From: Pseudomonadota bacterium
GTDB lineage: Bacteria; Desulfobacterota; Anaeroferrophillalia; Anaeroferrophillales; Tharpellaceae
Length of the DNA stretch: 5,340 bases
Reading direction: 5' to 3'
Assembly: GCA_030641485.1 (NCBI GenBank)
Contig: DAOWHJ010000136.1
Location: 1 to 5,340 of the forward strand
The notes beneath the pieces are model-generated. The model worked only from the letters and a program-made list of their open reading frames with translations. It was not told the DNA's origin and ran no database searches. Positions 3,716 to 5,340 of the stretch are shown here, piece by piece. Numbering within the stretch: position 1 is the stretch's first letter; each line of letters starts with the position of its first letter. A program made the position numbers and the translations under genes.

Positions 3716-5340
3716 TTACAGAACCTTGAACTTGCCAATTTCACGTCCTTTAAAATCGATAATATGGACTGCACAAGCCATACAGGGGTCGAATGAATGG
3801 ATTGTCCGCAAGATCTCTAACGGTTGATTGATGTCTGCCATTTTGATGCCGATTAATGACTCTTCATAAGGTCCGCGAATCTTTTTTGCATCACGCGGCG
3901 AGCAATTCCAAGTTGAAGGGACCACGGCTTGATAATTACTGATAACTTTATCTTCAATTTTCAACCAGTGGCCAAGTGCGCCGCGTGGAACTTCGGTTAG
4001 CCCTCGTCCTTGTCCGCTTTGTGGAACATCACAGCGACTCCAGGTACGTTTGTCACCGGCTTTTAGATTGGTTAGCAATTCGTTGACCCAAGTTTCAGTG
4101 TAGTCAGCAATCAGCTTGGTTTCGAGACCTCGGGCCGCAGTTCGACCTAAGGTTGAAATCAGTACAGTAGCGGGCAAACCAGCGGCTTTCAAGGTACTAT
4201 CAACTAGGGGTTTAATGCGCTTATCGCCTTGAGCGTAGCCGATAATAAATCGCGCCAGCGGGCCAACTTCATACGGCAAGTCATCATAACGTGGAGCTTT
4301 GCACCAAGTATATTTTTCGTCCCCTTTAACCTGCCCTTTTTCATCAAGACCGGTATAGTTCGGCTCAGTTTCACCATCATAGGGGTGAAGCTTTTTATCA
4401 CCGGCATACCACGAGTGCGCAACTTCCTCAGTTATCTTAGCTTCATCCAAAGGTAACGGGTTAGCAAGATCAGCCCCTTTGATAACCCCTTTGGGTAACA
4501 ACACATCACCCCATAAATCATCAAGCGGAAAACCGCCGTAGGAGAGATAGTTTTTGACGCTGGCCCCGACCCCGCTTAAGCCTTCATCTTTATAGTAAGT
4601 TGCAGCAATCATAACATCTGGAATATAAGCGGTATCAATAAATTTTTTCACCTCTTTTAAGCGAAAGAGATATTCACCGATCCGGTGGGCATCTTGAATA
4701 TCCATTACACAGGTAATTCCGCCGACAACTAGGGTTTGCGGGTGGGGATTCTTGCCGCCAAAGATCGCCTGCATCTGGGCGCCAATCTTGGAGATATGCA
4801 GGGCATCAAGGTAGTGTGAGGCGATAACCAGATTGGCCTCAGCCGGGAGTTTGAATGAGGGACTTCCCCAATAAGCATTAGCAAAAGGTCCCAAACGACC
4901 AGATTTAACAAATTTTGTCAGCCTTTTTTGCACGGCTCGATAGTGAGTTTCGGAACAGTTATAAGGATCTTGATGGAAACTTTTGGCCAAAGCCACGGCT
5001 TTTTTAGGGTCAGCTGAGAGCGCACTGACAATGTCAACCCAATCAAGACCGTGGAGATGGTAAAAATGCATGATATGGTCGGTTAGATATTGGGATGATT
5101 TAATCAGGTTGCGGACAATGCGAGCATTAGGTGGTGGTGTTACTTTAAAGGCATCCTCACAAGCGAGAATGCTGGCCTCATAATGAGAGTAAGTACAAAC
5201 TCCGCAGAAGCGCTGCGTGATGAGTCCGGCATCACGGGGATCACGCCCTTTAAGAATAGTTTCAAAGCCGCGCCACAAGGTAATAGAACTCCAGGCATCA
5301 CGAATAATATTTTTTTCATCTACTTCAACCTCAATGCGGA
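3716..5340 (-). CDS. hydB: [NiFe]-hydrogenase large subunit, group 1 (probably 1b); 5' end outside window
   Basis: This is the catalytic subunit of a membrane-bound H2-uptake hydrogenase holding the NiFe(CN)2CO centre. The frame stays open to the window edge: 540 residues are visible, beginning RIEVEVDE, so roughly 15-20 N-terminal residues (usually the DPITRIEGH region) are missing. The TTG at 5278 is an internal Leu (TLWRGFE), not a start. The proximal nickel motif RFCGVCTYSH is at visible residues 43-52 (C45, C48) and the distal one, DPCMACAVH, at 517-525 (C519, C522). APRYDDLPYEVGPLAR and EVPRGALGHW are further family motifs. All four Cys ligands are present. After H525 comes a 15-residue tail, the cleavable extension removed by HydD. 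HGLDWVDIVSAL, GGITCVMDIQD and the CTYSHY variant resemble group 1b enzymes as I remember them. Export with a Tat-bearing small subunit (expected upstream) would place it in the periplasm. It leads hydC and hydD in one transcription unit. Confidence 0.96.
   Translation of the reverse strand, partial: RIEVEVDEKNIIRDAWSSITLWRGFETILKGRDPRDAGLITQRFCGVCTYSHYEASILACEDAFKVTPPPNARIVRNLIKSSQYLTDHIMHFYHLHGLDWVDIVSALSADPKKAVALAKSFHQDPYNCSETHYRAVQKRLTKFVKSGRLGPFANAYWGSPSFKLPAEANLVIASHYLDALHISKIGAQMQAIFGGKNPHPQTLVVGGITCVMDIQDAHRIGEYLFRLKEVKKFIDTAYIPDVMIAATYYKDEGLSGVGASVKNYLSYGGFPLDDLWGDVLLPKGVIKGADLANPLPLDEAKITEEVAHSWYAGDKKLHPYDGETEPNYTGLDEKGQVKGDEKYTWCKAPRYDDLPYEVGPLARFIIGYAQGDKRIKPLVDSTLKAAGLPATVLISTLGRTAARGLETKLIADYTETWVNELLTNLKAGDKRTWSRCDVPQSGQGRGLTEVPRGALGHWLKIEDKVISNYQAVVPSTWNCSPRDAKKIRGPYEESLIGIKMADINQPLEILRTIHSFDPCMACAVHIIDFKGREIGKFKVL

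Noticed and set aside
4204..4456. Small frames on both strands inside the hydrogenase large-subunit gene
   Set aside because: They overlap a fully conserved large-subunit reading frame and show no independent protein character.

Overview
This window carries two unrelated gene blocks with a long AT-rich, non-coding stretch between them. The right half (about 2463-5340, minus strand) is the distal part of a membrane-bound, respiratory [NiFe]-hydrogenase operon in the order hydB (large subunit, 5' end outside the window), hydC (cytochrome b) and hydD (maturation protease). The small subunit hydA would be expected just beyond position 5340. The large subunit resembles remembered group 1b uptake hydrogenases, as in Helicobacter/Wolinella, some Desulfobacterota and Aquificota. 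This suggests an anaerobic or microaerobic Gram-negative bacterium using H2 as electron donor. The phylum cannot be fixed from this window.

At 1866-2480 on the plus strand is a YgjP-like (DUF45) zinc metalloprotease gene, convergent with hydD and overlapping it by 18 bp. A near-consensus sigma70 promoter lies about 50-75 bp before its preferred start codon, inside the longest open reading frame. This argues that the true start is internal.

The left end (1 to about 1500, minus strand) is the leading part of a mobile element of the IS91 (HUH, rolling-circle) type. It holds a tyrosine recombinase gene (397-1248) translationally coupled by an ATGA overlap to an IS91-like transposase (start 400, running off the window at base 1). 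The transposase shows a four-Cys zinc-binding N-terminus and a ten-base perfect Shine-Dalgarno. Only its first third is visible, so the HUH and tyrosine catalytic motifs cannot be checked.

Between the recombinase and the metalloprotease (1249-1865) there is no credible gene. The stretch contains a probable recombinase promoter, a striking cluster of three copies of a 12-bp motif (two forming a perfect 13-bp inverted repeat), an 8-bp inverted repeat and an 11-bp palindrome. The motif cluster is the best candidate for something new. It may be a binding or crossover site for the element-encoded tyrosine recombinase, an operator, or part of the terIS end.

In the hydrogenase block, HydB and HydC form the H2-oxidising, quinone-reducing membrane complex together with the unseen small subunit. 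HydD would remove the 15-residue C-terminal extension of HydB after nickel insertion. The hydB-hydC junction has a foldable RNA segment, and a terminator-like hairpin with a T-run lies inside hydD.
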